Origin: ZC4RG30 sp039932715 | GTDB taxonomy: Bacteria > Pseudomonadota > Gammaproteobacteria > Steroidobacterales > Steroidobacteraceae | Assembly (NCBI GenBank): GCA_039932715.1 | Contig: JBDTPN010000003.1 | Span: 1-64,000, forward strand | Reading direction: 5' to 3' | Length of the DNA stretch: 64,000 nt | Shown: piece after piece, positions 8,231-16,785 of the stretch | Numbering within the stretch: position 1 is the first letter of the stretch | Layout of the letters: each line of letters starts with the position of its first letter | Notes under the pieces: generated by a model | Seen by the model: the letters and a program-made list of their open reading frames with translations, nothing else | What the model was told of the DNA's origin: nothing | Database searches by the model: none | Position numbers and translations under genes: made by a program

Positions 8231-8908
8231 CTAAGCGTAGCGAGTCGGGTCCGGGGCCCCAGCTGCAGCGAAGCCCTCGCGTCGCAACCTGCAGGAATCG
8301 CAGCGTCCGCAGGCCAGCCCCTGCGTAGTTGCCTGGTAACAGGAAACCGTTGCGGCATAGTCAACGCCCAGCTGGTTGCCCGTACTGATGATCTGGGCCT
8401 TTGACAGCTGTTGCAGGGGCGCCCGGATACGCACGTTTTGCCCCTCCACGCCGGCGCGCGTGGCCAGCTGAGCGGTGGCCTGAAAGGATTCAATGAATTC
8501 GGGCCGGCAATCGGGATAGCCGGAATAGTCCACCGCATTGACACCGATGAAAATGTCGCGCGCACCCACCACTTCGGCCCACCCCAGCGCCAGTGACAGC
8601 AACAGTGTATTTCGCGCCGGCACGTAGGTTATGGGGATGCCGCTGGTGGGTGATTGCGGTACGGCGATGCTGCTGTCCGTCAAAGCCGAACCCCCGATGC
8701 CGGCCAGGTCCACATTCATCTGGCGGTGCTCCACTGCACCCAGCGCACGCGATATCCGCTGCGCTGCTGCAAGCTCGGCTGAATGGCGCTGGCCATATCC
8801 CACCGCCAGGGTATGACAGGCGAAATCCTGGCTAAGTGCAATGGCCAGCACGGTGGTGGAATCCAGTCCGCCCGACAGCAGCACGATGGCTTTGGCGGTT
8901 GCGCTCAT
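8231..8908 (-). CDS. queC: 7-cyano-7-deazaguanine synthase
   Basis: Converts 7-carboxy-7-deazaguanine to preQ0 with ATP and ammonia, in the queuosine pathway. The 225-residue protein begins MSATAKAIVLLSGGLDSTT, the PP-loop ATPase signature, and has GYGQRHSAEL, VPARNTLLLSLALGWAE and a C-terminal zinc-binding cluster CGRCDSCRLR. An upstream in-frame start (8929) exists, but ATG at 8908 overlaps the queE stop as ATGA and gives the usual N-terminus. It is transcribed with queE after the Tol-Pal genes, a common gammaproteobacterial order. Confidence 0.96.
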   Translation of the reverse strand: MSATAKAIVLLSGGLDSTTVLAIALSQDFACHTLAVGYGQRHSAELAAAQRISRALGAVEHRQMNVDLAGIGGSALTDSSIAVPQSPTSGIPITYVPARNTLLLSLALGWAEVVGARDIFIGVNAVDYSGYPDCRPEFIESFQATAQLATRAGVEGQNVRIRAPLQQLSKAQIISTGNQLGVDYAATVSCYQATTQGLACGRCDSCRLRREGFAAAGAPDPTRYA

Positions 8909-9555
8909 CGCCCGGGCTCGTTGCCCCACAGGATCTTGTGCAGCTGCACCTGCATCCTCACGGCTATGCCATCGGCAAGAATCCAGTCGGCCAGGTCGCG
9001 CGCCGACAGCTGCTCGTGACTGGGAGAAAACAGCACCATTGCGCGCTGACCCAGCTCAAGTTCAGCGGTTTTCGCGCGACTCCATTCATAGTCGGCGCGA
9101 TCGCAGATCACGAACTTGACCTGGTCATGTTGTCCCAGCGCGGCCAGTTCCTCGTAGCGGTTGCGACGCTCCTCGCCGGAAGCCGGTGTCTTGACGTCCA
9201 CCACTTTGGCCACGCGTGCGTCTATTCCTGCCAGCGCCATCGCACCACTGGTCTCGAGGGACACGCGATATCCGGCGTCGCACAGCTGCGCCAACAGCAA
9301 AACGCAGTTGGCCTGCGCCAGTGGTTCGCCGCCCGTTACGCATACGTGACGGGTGTTGAACGCGGCCACCGTTGCGAGGATGTCTGGCATTGACATGAGC
9401 TTGCCGCCAGTGAATGCATAGGCGGTATCGCAATACTGGCAGCGCAGCGGACAGCCAGTCAGGCGCACGAACACTGTCGGAAAACCCACGGCATCCCCCT
9501 CGCCCTGCAGCGAGCGGAAGATCTCCGTGATCCTCAATGTGTCAGCCCGCTTCAT
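8905..9555 (-). CDS. queE: 7-carboxy-7-deazaguanine synthase (radical SAM)
   Basis: A radical SAM enzyme of 216 residues that ring-contracts 6-carboxy-tetrahydropterin to 7-carboxy-7-deazaguanine. The 4Fe-4S motif is CPLRCQYC (CX3CX2C) in the N-terminal third, after the QueE-type opening FRSLQGEGDAVGFPTVFVRL. TGGEPL is the SAM-binding GGE motif, and LETSGAM follows. It starts 12 nt after the cpoB stop and overlaps queC by four bases. QueD is not in the window. Confidence 0.96.
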   Translation of the reverse strand: MKRADTLRITEIFRSLQGEGDAVGFPTVFVRLTGCPLRCQYCDTAYAFTGGKLMSMPDILATVAAFNTRHVCVTGGEPLAQANCVLLLAQLCDAGYRVSLETSGAMALAGIDARVAKVVDVKTPASGEERRNRYEELAALGQHDQVKFVICDRADYEWSRAKTAELELGQRAMVLFSPSHEQLSARDLADWILADGIAVRMQVQLHKILWGNEPGR

Positions 9556-9567
9556 GCGCGGATAGCG

Positions 9568-10338
9568 CTATTGCGCGGGAAGCTTGGCCAGGCGATCTGC
9601 GGCCAGCTTGGCGGCATCCGTGCCGGGAAACTTGTCGACCACCTGTTGCAAGGTAGTGCGAGCGGGGCCAATTTTCTTCTGCTCGATCTGCGTATAACCG
9701 AGTTTGAGCATCGCGTCGGGCACCTTGCGCGAATTGGGCCACCCGCTCAATACATGCTGGAACGCTGCGGCCGCGTGATCATATTCCTGGGTGACGTAAT
9801 AGGACTCGCCCAGCCAGTACTGGGTGTTGTCAGCCATCTCTCCTTGCGGAAAAGTGGCTGCAAGGCTGCGGAAACCCTCGGTGGCAGCCGCATAATCGCG
9901 GGCCTTGAGCGCATCCATGGCGCGCTGGTACTGCGCCTGCTCTCCGGCGTCGGGCGCGGCCCCGACCCGCGGCGTGACTCCTGTTTCTGCCGCTGCAGCG
10001 GTGGGCCCGGCACTTGCCGCCTGCAGGCGCTTTTCCAGGTCGGCATAGAGATCGCGCTGCTGGCGCTTGAGCTGCTCATTTTCGTTCTGCAGTTCCTCGA
10101 TGCGTCCTTGCTGCGTACGCATTTCGGCTTGCAGAGCATCCAGGCGCTGCGACATCTCCGTCAGGCTCTGGTTTGAAACCACCCGATCAACGCGATCCAT
10201 GCGCGCTTCGAGTTCATCGATGCGCGCGGTGTTGGGATTGGCTGCCCCAGCGGACGCGCTGGCCAGCAGCAATACAGCCAGGGTGACATTTGAGCGCAGC
10301 CAATGGCTGCGCTCAGTTGATGTAGACGATCTCAACAC
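9568..10338 (-). CDS. cpoB: cell division coordinator CpoB (Tol-Pal system)
   Basis: A periplasmic partner of TolA and PBP1B that couples outer-membrane constriction to peptidoglycan synthesis. An N-terminal secretory signal (VTLAVLLLASASAGA) is followed by a coiled coil (RIDELEARMDRVDRV to about QQRDLYADLEK) and C-terminal TPR repeats (AMDALKARDYAAATEGFRSL onward). The start is unsettled: no ATG lies close to the signal peptide. GTG at 10338 is chosen here; TTG at 10335 or ATG at 10359 are alternatives, all inside the end of pal. A CTG just before RSNVTLAV would give the shortest signal peptide. It lies between pal and queE. Confidence 0.88.
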   Translation of the reverse strand: MLRSSTSTERSHWLRSNVTLAVLLLASASAGAANPNTARIDELEARMDRVDRVVSNQSLTEMSQRLDALQAEMRTQQGRIEELQNENEQLKRQQRDLYADLEKRLQAASAGPTAAAAETGVTPRVGAAPDAGEQAQYQRAMDALKARDYAAATEGFRSLAATFPQGEMADNTQYWLGESYYVTQEYDHAAAAFQHVLSGWPNSRKVPDAMLKLGYTQIEQKKIGPARTTLQQVVDKFPGTDAAKLAADRLAKLPAQ

Positions 10339-10861
10339 GGCGATTCTTGGAGTAGGCATTCTCGTCGCTGCCCACGGCGGCTGGGCGTTCTTCACCATAG
10401 CTGACCGTGGATATCTGCGACTCCTGCACGCCCTGCAGGGCCAGCGCACGCCGCACGGTCTGCGCACGACGTTCACCCAGCCCTATGTTGTATTCGCGGG
10501 TGCCACGTTCATCGCTATGCCCTTCGAGTCGCACGCGCACCGACGCGTTGCTCGCCAGGAACTTTCCATGGGCCGCAACCACTGCTGCATATTCGGAGCG
10601 GATGTCACTGCTGTCATAGTTGAAGTAGATGATGCGCTGTGAACCCAGCGGGCCGTCCGGCCCCAGGGCACCGCGCCCCGAGCTGCCTTGTCCGGCGTCC
10701 ACAGTGGCGACACCCGCCGTTTGCGCATCGGTGCCGTCAGCACCCACGGCGGTTCCGGCATTGGCCGCATCATCCGGATGGGTGTTCTTGGTACCGCATC
10801 CCGAAGCCAGCAGCATCACTGAAACGAGGGTGGCGAAAATTCTGGGCAGAGTTGGATTCAA
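10313..10861 (-). CDS. pal: peptidoglycan-associated lipoprotein
   Basis: An outer-membrane lipoprotein that binds diaminopimelate in peptidoglycan and links to TolB. The 182-residue protein has a lipobox (LLASGC), a Gly/Ala/Asp-rich flexible linker (about 25-70) and a C-terminal OmpA-like domain with YFNYDSSDIRSEY, LEGHSDERGTREYNIGLGERRA and NRRVEIVYIN. Its 3' end overlaps the likely start region of cpoB. It follows tolB by 52 nt in the Tol-Pal operon. Confidence 0.97.
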   Translation of the reverse strand: MNPTLPRIFATLVSVMLLASGCGTKNTHPDDAANAGTAVGADGTDAQTAGVATVDAGQGSSGRGALGPDGPLGSQRIIYFNYDSSDIRSEYAAVVAAHGKFLASNASVRVRLEGHSDERGTREYNIGLGERRAQTVRRALALQGVQESQISTVSYGEERPAAVGSDENAYSKNRRVEIVYIN

Positions 10862-10913
10862 TTACGGCTCCCGCGTTGAAGACAGTTCCATGTGTTGGGG
10901 ATTATGCCACGGC

Positions 10914-12227
10914 TCAATTTGCGAACGGCCCCCATACCGGCTCCCGAACGTCGCCCTGATCCGACTTGAGGCGCTGAGTCACCTGGCCGTCCACTGAAAC
11001 CGTAGCGAGCATACCCTGCCCTCGTTCGCGCCCCGCGTAGATCAGCACTGCTCCATTGGGAGCAAAACTGGGCGATTCGTCCAGCGTGCCACGCGACAAG
11101 ATGGTGACCTGGCCACTGGGCAGCTCCACTGAACCGATGCGAAATCCGCCCGAGTCCTGGGTCACGACGGCCAGCGAGCGGCCGTCAGGCGACACGCGCG
11201 GGCGGGCCGCATAATTGGCGCCGAAAGACACGCGCCGCGCCTTGGCGCCTGCCTTTGGCTCCGCGGAGTAAATCTGGGGAGCGCCGCCGCGATCAGAGGT
11301 GAAGTACAGCAACTGTCCGTCAGGCGACCAGGACGCCTCGGTATCGATTGCGGCGTCTTCAGTGACGCGGGTCATTGCCAGGCTGGCCAGGTCAAGCACG
11401 TAGATATCAAGATTGCCGGTGTTTCCCGATAGCGTCAGCGCCAGCCGTTTTCCATCAGGAGAGAAGCTGGGGGCACCATTGACGCCCGGCCGTGCCGACA
11501 CCTGGCGGCGCTCACCGGTCTTGACCTTCTGCACGTAGATGGCCGAGGCGCGACCTTCGAAAGACACGTAGGCCAGCGATTGGCCGTCCGGCGACCAGGC
11601 AGGTGACATGACCGGCTGGCTTGACTGCATGGCCACGCGCGCATTCTCTCCATCTGCATCTGCCACCAGCAGCTGGTAGCGCTGGCTGGGTGGCTGGCCA
11701 TCGACGGAAACATAGGCAATGCGTGTGGCGAAGGCACCGCGCACACCGGTGATCTTCTCGTAGATGCGGTCGGCAACACGATGCGAGCCATTACGCAGCT
11801 GGCTCGCAGCCACCGTTTCGGTGCCAGTCAGCTGCACCTGGCCGTTGAGCACATTGACCAGGTCGAACTCAATCGCAGTTTGCGCAGTGCCACGCGCCAC
11901 CACCCTGCCTACAATGACGTAGTCATTGCGCGATTCGCGCCAGCGCGCAGCCTCAACTTCCGAGGCACGCACTGGCCGGGCCGGTAAGGCCTTGCGGTCC
12001 ATGCTGCGAAACCTGCCGCTGCCATCCAGATCACGCTGGATCACCGCGGCGATGTCCACAGCCCCTGCTGTGGTGGGTGTGTCGGCAAAAGGCACCACCG
12101 CTACCGGGATGGGATCGGTCACGCCCTTGGTGATGTCGATGCGCAATTGCGCGTTTGCCAACGGCGCCAGGCCCATCAGCATGGCCAGGTACAGCAGTCG
12201 TTTTCCCAACCGGAAGCTCACTTGCAT
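10914..12227 (-). CDS. tolB: Tol-Pal system beta-propeller protein TolB
   Basis: A periplasmic 437-residue protein with a signal peptide (LAMLMGLAPLANA). An N-terminal alpha/beta domain (VAVVPFADTP) is followed by a six-bladed WD40-like propeller whose blades repeat the pattern SPAWSPDGQSLAYVS, SFSPDGKRLALT and ASWSPDGQLLYFTS. TolB bridges Pal and TolA during cell constriction. It starts 15 nt after tolA and precedes pal, in the standard order. Confidence 0.97.
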   Translation of the reverse strand: MQVSFRLGKRLLYLAMLMGLAPLANAQLRIDITKGVTDPIPVAVVPFADTPTTAGAVDIAAVIQRDLDGSGRFRSMDRKALPARPVRASEVEAARWRESRNDYVIVGRVVARGTAQTAIEFDLVNVLNGQVQLTGTETVAASQLRNGSHRVADRIYEKITGVRGAFATRIAYVSVDGQPPSQRYQLLVADADGENARVAMQSSQPVMSPAWSPDGQSLAYVSFEGRASAIYVQKVKTGERRQVSARPGVNGAPSFSPDGKRLALTLSGNTGNLDIYVLDLASLAMTRVTEDAAIDTEASWSPDGQLLYFTSDRGGAPQIYSAEPKAGAKARRVSFGANYAARPRVSPDGRSLAVVTQDSGGFRIGSVELPSGQVTILSRGTLDESPSFAPNGAVLIYAGRERGQGMLATVSVDGQVTQRLKSDQGDVREPVWGPFAN

Positions 12228-12242
12228 TGGCTCAAACCATCT

Positions 12243-13097
12243 TCAATTGTCAGGTCTGAATGTTACGACGAGAATGCGCTCAAACAATGCCGGATCCGAG
12301 GGCAGGGGCAAGGGGGAGGCCTTCAAGACCGCCCTCTCGATGGATCCCCGCACAGACTCGTCCCCGTTGCAGCGTTCTACCCGCACGCCAGTCACGGTGC
12401 CGCCCGGCACCTGCGTCACGCGCACCTCGCAGTTGAGCCCGGCCTGTGCATTCGCAGGGCGAGTCCAGTTGCGCTCTATTTTCGCGGTGATCTGCGCGAT
12501 GTACAGGTTCATCTGGCCGCTGGCCCGCACTGCATTGGCTTTCTCCTCTGCGGCAATCTGGGCATTGAGTTCCGCTTCCGACTGCGCGCGCTTCTGGTCG
12601 GCCAGTGCCTTGTCGCGCACCAGCTTTTCCTGGGCCGCCTTCTCCGCGGCCTTTTTTTTGTCGGCTTTGGCCTGCTCGGCCTTTTCCTTCTCGGCCTTTT
12701 CCTGAGCTTCCTTCTCCTGCGCGGCCTTCTCCCTGGCGGCTTTGTCCTTTGTCGCCTGGGCCAGTGCCGCCTTTTCCTTTGCCGCCTCGTCTTCGGCCTT
12801 TTCCCTGGCTTCCTCCTTCTGGCGGGCTTCTTCCTGCTGCTGCCGGGCCTCTTGCTTCGCCTGCTCGATGGCTGGATCGGGTTCGGGAGGGCTGGCGACC
12901 GGCTCGGGAACCACAGGTCGCGCAGCCTGTTTCGGTGCTGCGCTTACCACGGTGGCTTCAATGGCCAACCGTACCTGCCGAGGGGGCGACTTGTGGATAA
13001 AGAAATAGCCTGCAACAGCCAGCAGCGCCACGGCGCCGTGCAACAGCAGTGAAAGGGAAATCGAGCTCCAGCTGCCAGGCCGGGGGCGATCAATCAC
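12243..13097 (-). CDS. tolA: cell envelope integrity protein TolA
   Basis: An inner-membrane protein of 284 residues spanning the periplasm. One membrane helix (about 14-34) is followed by a Pro-rich hinge, then a long Ala/Lys/Glu/Gln-rich helical domain II (about 75-190) made of EKA/AKE-like repeats. A globular C-terminal domain III follows (from about 195; IERNWTRPAN, CEVRVTQVPGG). The DNA of domain II (roughly 12560-12850) is correspondingly repetitive. It energises Tol-Pal together with TolQR. The start overlaps the tolR stop by four bases. Confidence 0.95.
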   Translation of the reverse strand: MIDRPRPGSWSSISLSLLLHGAVALLAVAGYFFIHKSPPRQVRLAIEATVVSAAPKQAARPVVPEPVASPPEPDPAIEQAKQEARQQQEEARQKEEAREKAEDEAAKEKAALAQATKDKAAREKAAQEKEAQEKAEKEKAEQAKADKKKAAEKAAQEKLVRDKALADQKRAQSEAELNAQIAAEEKANAVRASGQMNLYIAQITAKIERNWTRPANAQAGLNCEVRVTQVPGGTVTGVRVERCNGDESVRGSIERAVLKASPLPLPSDPALFERILVVTFRPDN

Positions 13098-13537
13098 GGT
13101 CTGCGGCCCACCGGCTCCGGCAATGGATCAGTCAGGAACCCGACTTTGCTGGCACCACCCTGCTGCAGGATGACCATCGCCCCGATTACCTTGCCATAGG
13201 CTACCCGGGTATCGGCCTTGACCAGGACATCGCGATCCGGGTTGGCAGCCATGGCCTGGCGAACCGCCGCCAGCAATGCGGATTCATCCAGTGGTGAGGA
13301 TGCAGTGGCTCCCACATTGAGGAACATCTGCGCCTCGCTGTCGATGGACAGTATCAGTGGTTGCTGGTCACTGGCCGGCAGAGGCTCGGAAGAGGATTTT
13401 GGTAATTCCACCTTGACCCCCTGTGTCAGCAAGGGGGCCGTGGCCATGAAAATGATGAGCAGCACCAGCATCACGTCGATGTAGGGCACAACGTTGATTT
13501 CGCCGATCAGTTTCCGCTTGCGTTTGCCCTGGTCCAT
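13094..13537 (-). CDS. tolR: biopolymer transport protein TolR
   Basis: A 147-residue inner-membrane stator component of the Tol motor. It begins with a short basic cytoplasmic segment (RKRKLIGEINVVPYIDVML), then a single membrane helix holding the proton-pathway Asp (in the IDVML segment), then a periplasmic domain. It pairs with TolQ to couple proton flow to TolA. The gene is six bases from the end of tolQ and overlaps tolA. Confidence 0.97.
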   Translation of the reverse strand: MDQGKRKRKLIGEINVVPYIDVMLVLLIIFMATAPLLTQGVKVELPKSSSEPLPASDQQPLILSIDSEAQMFLNVGATASSPLDESALLAAVRQAMAANPDRDVLVKADTRVAYGKVIGAMVILQQGGASKVGFLTDPLPEPVGRRP

Positions 13538-13543
13538 GCTCGT

Positions 13544-14221
13544 CTACTCGACCCGGCTGGCATACCGCTGCAGGATGGTGGAGAACTCTTCCATGAAAGC
13601 GTCATAGCGCAGTTCAAGCCTGCCCACCTTGTCGGCATAGCGGTTGTATGCGATCACCGCAGGTATGGCTGCGACCAGGCCCATGGCCGTGGCCACCAGT
13701 GCCTCGGCGATGCCGGGCGCAACCGTGGCCAGCGTGGCTTGCTGCACGCCGCCCAGCGAAACGAAGGTGCCCATGATTCCCCAAACCGTGCCGAACAGGC
13801 CCACGTAGGGACTGATGGATCCGATGGTCGCAAGTGTTGCCAGGCTTTCCTCAAGGCGGTCAATCTCCTTGAGCTGCGCGACTTTCATGGCGCGCCGGGC
13901 GCCTTCAACCAGCTGGTCGGCCAGCACTCCAGGCTGACGCAGCCGTGCGAATTCGCGAAACCCCATTTCGAAGATACCACTCATCCCCGTGGCATCACCT
14001 TTCGCCTGCACACTGCGATACAGCGCTCCAAGGTCACCACCCGACCAGAAGGTTCCCTCGAAGGTGTCAGCCTCCGAACGCGCGCGTAACAGCAGTGAGC
14101 GCTTGCGCATGATGATGGCCCACGACGCGATCGACGCGCACAGCAGGATAGCCAGCACCAGCTGCACGATGAGACTGGCATCGAGGATCAGTTTGAGTAT
14201 GGAAATCTGTTCGGTGGGCAT
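13544..14221 (-). CDS. tolQ: Tol-Pal proton channel subunit TolQ
   Basis: A 225-residue MotA/TolQ/ExbB-type protein with three membrane helices: one near the N-terminus (LIVQLVLAILLCASIASWA) and two in the C-terminal half (ISPYVGLFGTVWGIMGTF and VATAMGLVAAIPAVIAYN, each holding conserved channel residues). With TolR it forms the proton-driven engine. The start overlaps the ybgC stop by one base, consistent with a single ybgC-tolQRAB-pal-cpoB transcript. Confidence 0.97.
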   Translation of the reverse strand: MPTEQISILKLILDASLIVQLVLAILLCASIASWAIIMRKRSLLLRARSEADTFEGTFWSGGDLGALYRSVQAKGDATGMSGIFEMGFREFARLRQPGVLADQLVEGARRAMKVAQLKEIDRLEESLATLATIGSISPYVGLFGTVWGIMGTFVSLGGVQQATLATVAPGIAEALVATAMGLVAAIPAVIAYNRYADKVGRLELRYDAFMEEFSTILQRYASRVE

Positions 14222-14613
14222 CAGTTGAAATCCTCGCGCATTGCTGCAGGCAGGCGCCTGGGCTTGAATGTCGTGGCGTCAAGGCAGGCCACTATTACCT
14301 TGCCTCGGACCAGCTGCTGTTCGCCCCGATGAATGGCCTGATCGAAATTCATCGATGCCCCGCCCCCTGCTTCAATGTCACTGCGTATCAGCAGCATGTC
14401 ATCCAGCCGCGCCGGCAACAGGTATTTGATGTCAAGACTCACCACCGTGAACACCAGGCCCATGTCGTTAGCCAGTCTAGCCTGCGAATAGCCGATGCTG
14501 CGTAACCACTCGGTACGCGCGCGCTCCAGGAAGCGGATGTAGCTGGTGTGGTAGACCACTCCCCCGGCGTCCGTGTCCTCATAGTAGACACGCACGGGCC
14601 ACTCAAAGCTCAC
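14221..14613 (-). CDS. ybgC: Tol-Pal-associated acyl-CoA thioesterase
   Basis: A hot-dog-fold thioesterase of 130 residues, 4-hydroxybenzoyl-CoA thioesterase type. The signature VRVYYEDTDAGGVVYHTSYI contains the catalytic Asp, and FLERARTEWLRSIG follows. It hydrolyses short or medium acyl-CoA and is almost always first in the tol operon, as here. It overlaps ruvB by four bases and tolQ by one. Confidence 0.95.
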   Translation of the reverse strand: MSFEWPVRVYYEDTDAGGVVYHTSYIRFLERARTEWLRSIGYSQARLANDMGLVFTVVSLDIKYLLPARLDDMLLIRSDIEAGGGASMNFDQAIHRGEQQLVRGKVIVACLDATTFKPRRLPAAMREDFN

Positions 14614-15644
14614 CGTGGCTCCTCGAACAGCGGCAATGCGCCACGCTCAGGGGGTGTCAGCCCCAGGTGCAGCCAGGCATTGCGCGTTGCCACGCGCCCC
14701 CGCGCCGTACGCATCAGCAGGCCACGCTGAATCAAGAAAGGCTCCACCACATCTTCCAGCGTTCCGCGCTCTTCGCCGATGGCCGCTGCCAGGCTCTCGA
14801 TGCCTACAGGTCCGCCATCAAAACCCTCGATGATCAACGACAGCAACTTGCGATCCAGCGCATCCATGCCCTTGGGGTCGACACCCAGCAGGTCAAGCGC
14901 AGCGTCGGCAATGGCCACGTCAATGACGCCGGTACCGCGCACCTGCGCATAGTCACGCACTCGCCGCAGCAAGCGGTTGGCGATGCGCGGGGTTCCGCGC
15001 GATCGTTCGGCAATGCGCGCTGCGCCCTGCGCATCCGTGCCCACACCCATGATGCCCGCAGAACGCGTGACAATCTGCGTCAGCTCACTGTCAGTGTAAA
15101 AATCGAGGCGCTGCACTATGCCGAAGCGATCACGCAGGGGCGATGTCAACAGGCCTGCACGCGTGGTGGCACCTACCAGCGTAAAGGGTGGCAGGTTGAG
15201 CTTGATCGAGCGGGCTGCGGGTCCTTCGCCGATCATGATGTCCAGCTGGTAATCCTCCATGGCCGGATACAGGATCTCCTCGACTACCGGGCTCAGGCGG
15301 TGGATCTCGTCGACGAACAGCAGGTCGCGGGGCTGCAGGTTGGTGAGAATGGCCGCCAGGTCGCCCGGACGCTCCAGCACTGGACCCGCGGTGTGGCGCA
15401 GGTTGACGCCCAGCTCCGAAGCGATGATCTGCGCCAGGGTTGTCTTGCCCAGGCCTGGCGGACCAAACAGCAGCACGTGATCCAGCGCCTCGGCGCGGCC
15501 GCGCGCCGCTTCGATAAACAGGCCCAGCTGTGCCTTGACCGCTGCCTGCCCTACGTAGTCGGCCAGGCGCTTGGGGCGGATGGCCCGATCCAGCGATTCC
15601 TCTTCGCCGCTGGCCTCGGCATTGATCAGGCGTTCTGTTGCCAT
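14610..15644 (-). CDS. ruvB: Holliday junction branch migration helicase RuvB
   Basis: A hexameric AAA+ motor of 344 residues that drives branch migration with RuvA. Walker A is GPPGLGKTTLAQ, Walker B LLFVDEIHRL, sensor 1 is in LVGATTRAGLL, and the C-terminal winged helix ends with the RGRVATRNAWLHLG segment. It starts six bases after ruvA and overlaps ybgC, so the Ruv and Tol genes probably share a transcript. Confidence 0.98.
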   Translation of the reverse strand: MATERLINAEASGEEESLDRAIRPKRLADYVGQAAVKAQLGLFIEAARGRAEALDHVLLFGPPGLGKTTLAQIIASELGVNLRHTAGPVLERPGDLAAILTNLQPRDLLFVDEIHRLSPVVEEILYPAMEDYQLDIMIGEGPAARSIKLNLPPFTLVGATTRAGLLTSPLRDRFGIVQRLDFYTDSELTQIVTRSAGIMGVGTDAQGAARIAERSRGTPRIANRLLRRVRDYAQVRGTGVIDVAIADAALDLLGVDPKGMDALDRKLLSLIIEGFDGGPVGIESLAAAIGEERGTLEDVVEPFLIQRGLLMRTARGRVATRNAWLHLGLTPPERGALPLFEEPR

Positions 15645-15650
15645 GATTTC

Positions 15651-16229
15651 CTAAGCCCGGTTCGCCAGCCGCAATGCGCCGCGCAACAGGTCTTCCGTGG
15701 AATGCGCACCTTCCCCCACGGCGTCGAGCAATCGCGTGGCTTCCGCAGGCTTGTATCCCAGGGCCAGCAGTGCATGCATGGCCTCATCGCGCGGTCCCCT
15801 TGGCACCGGACCGCCTGGCCCGGCCCGCGTCGCGAAATGATCGCGCAGATCGATCATCAGTCGCTCGGCGGTCTTGCGACCCACGCCGGGAATGTCGCGC
15901 AGGCGCGCCACGTCCTCGGTGGCCACCGCGCGCTGGAAATCCTCGGCGCTGAGTCCCGACAACACCGCAAGCGCAGTGCGCGGCCCCACGCCGGATACCT
16001 TGAGCAGGGCCCGGAACAGCCCGGCTTCATCGACAGTGGAAAAGCCATACAGCAGCGAAGCATCCTCGCGAACCACGTGATGGATCCTGAGGCGCACGCT
16101 GCTGCCCACCGGCGGCAGGGCCAGGAACGTCGACATGGGGACCTCGACCTCATAGCCCACGCCCTGCACTTCAATCAGCACGCGCGGCGGCTCCTTCTCG
16201 GCAATGAGCCCATTGAGCGATCCAATCAC
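15651..16229 (-). CDS. ruvA: Holliday junction DNA-binding protein RuvA
   Basis: A 192-residue tetrameric junction-binding subunit. It begins with a GTG codon at 16229 to give VIGSLNGLIAEKEPPRVLIE, the normal RuvA N-terminus (OB domain). Two helix-hairpin-helix motifs follow (LLKVSGVGPRTALAVLSGL, LRDIPGVGRKTAERLMIDL), then the C-terminal RuvB-contact domain. The GTG overlaps the ruvC TGA as GTGA, so the 21-codon upstream extension of the open frame is rejected. Confidence 0.97.
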   Translation of the reverse strand: MIGSLNGLIAEKEPPRVLIEVQGVGYEVEVPMSTFLALPPVGSSVRLRIHHVVREDASLLYGFSTVDEAGLFRALLKVSGVGPRTALAVLSGLSAEDFQRAVATEDVARLRDIPGVGRKTAERLMIDLRDHFATRAGPGGPVPRGPRDEAMHALLALGYKPAEATRLLDAVGEGAHSTEDLLRGALRLANRA

Positions 16230-16753
16230 AGCGCCGACCCGCTTCGCGCCTGGGCAATCAAACGGGCGGCACGGCGTGCCTGCGCATGACACAAGGCCAC
16301 GCCCAATGCATCAGACGCGTCGGAGCTGGCGGGTGTCGCAATCCTGAGCAATACGTGCACCATGTGCGCCACCTGCGCTTTGTCTGCGGCACCCGTACCC
16401 ACCACTGCCAGCTTGATGGCGCGTGGCGCGTATTCGTACACCGCGGCCTTTCCCGCAACGGCAGCGCTGAGCGCTGCCCCACGTGCCTGGCCCAGCTTCA
16501 GCGCGCTATCGGGATTGCGATGCATGAACACCCGCTCGATAGCCACCTCGTTGGGGTTGTGCTCGTCGATCAACCGCAACACGGCCTCATGTATTTCGCG
16601 CAGGCGTTGTGCAAGGTCTTCACCGCGGGTACGGATGCAGCCGCTGGCAACATGTGCTTCGCCCCGCGCTGAACAATCGACGATGCCGAAACCGGTGCGC
16701 AGGGAACCGGGATCCAGTCCCAACACCCGGCAGGGAAACACTGGCGCAGTCAT
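16226..16753 (-). CDS. ruvC: crossover junction endodeoxyribonuclease RuvC
   Basis: A dimeric resolvase of 175 residues with an RNase H-like fold. Acidic catalytic residues are seen in VLGLDPGSLRTGFG, in EVAIERVFMHRNPDSALKLG, and in the C-terminal SDASDALGVALCHA. The open frame continues 69 codons upstream, but ATG at 16753 yields the family N-terminus (MTAPVFPCRVLGLDPG). First gene of the ruvC-ruvA-ruvB series and divergent from relA, with about 32 nt between starts. Confidence 0.97.
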   Translation of the reverse strand: MTAPVFPCRVLGLDPGSLRTGFGIVDCSARGEAHVASGCIRTRGEDLAQRLREIHEAVLRLIDEHNPNEVAIERVFMHRNPDSALKLGQARGAALSAAVAGKAAVYEYAPRAIKLAVVGTGAADKAQVAHMVHVLLRIATPASSDASDALGVALCHAQARRAARLIAQARSGSAL

Positions 16754-16785
16754 TTGCGCCGGATTGGATTTCAGCGAAGGATCAA

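Noticed and set aside
14667..16289. 540-codon plus-strand frame across ruvB and ruvA
   Set aside because: Antisense to firmly assigned ruvA and ruvB; no signal or domain seen.
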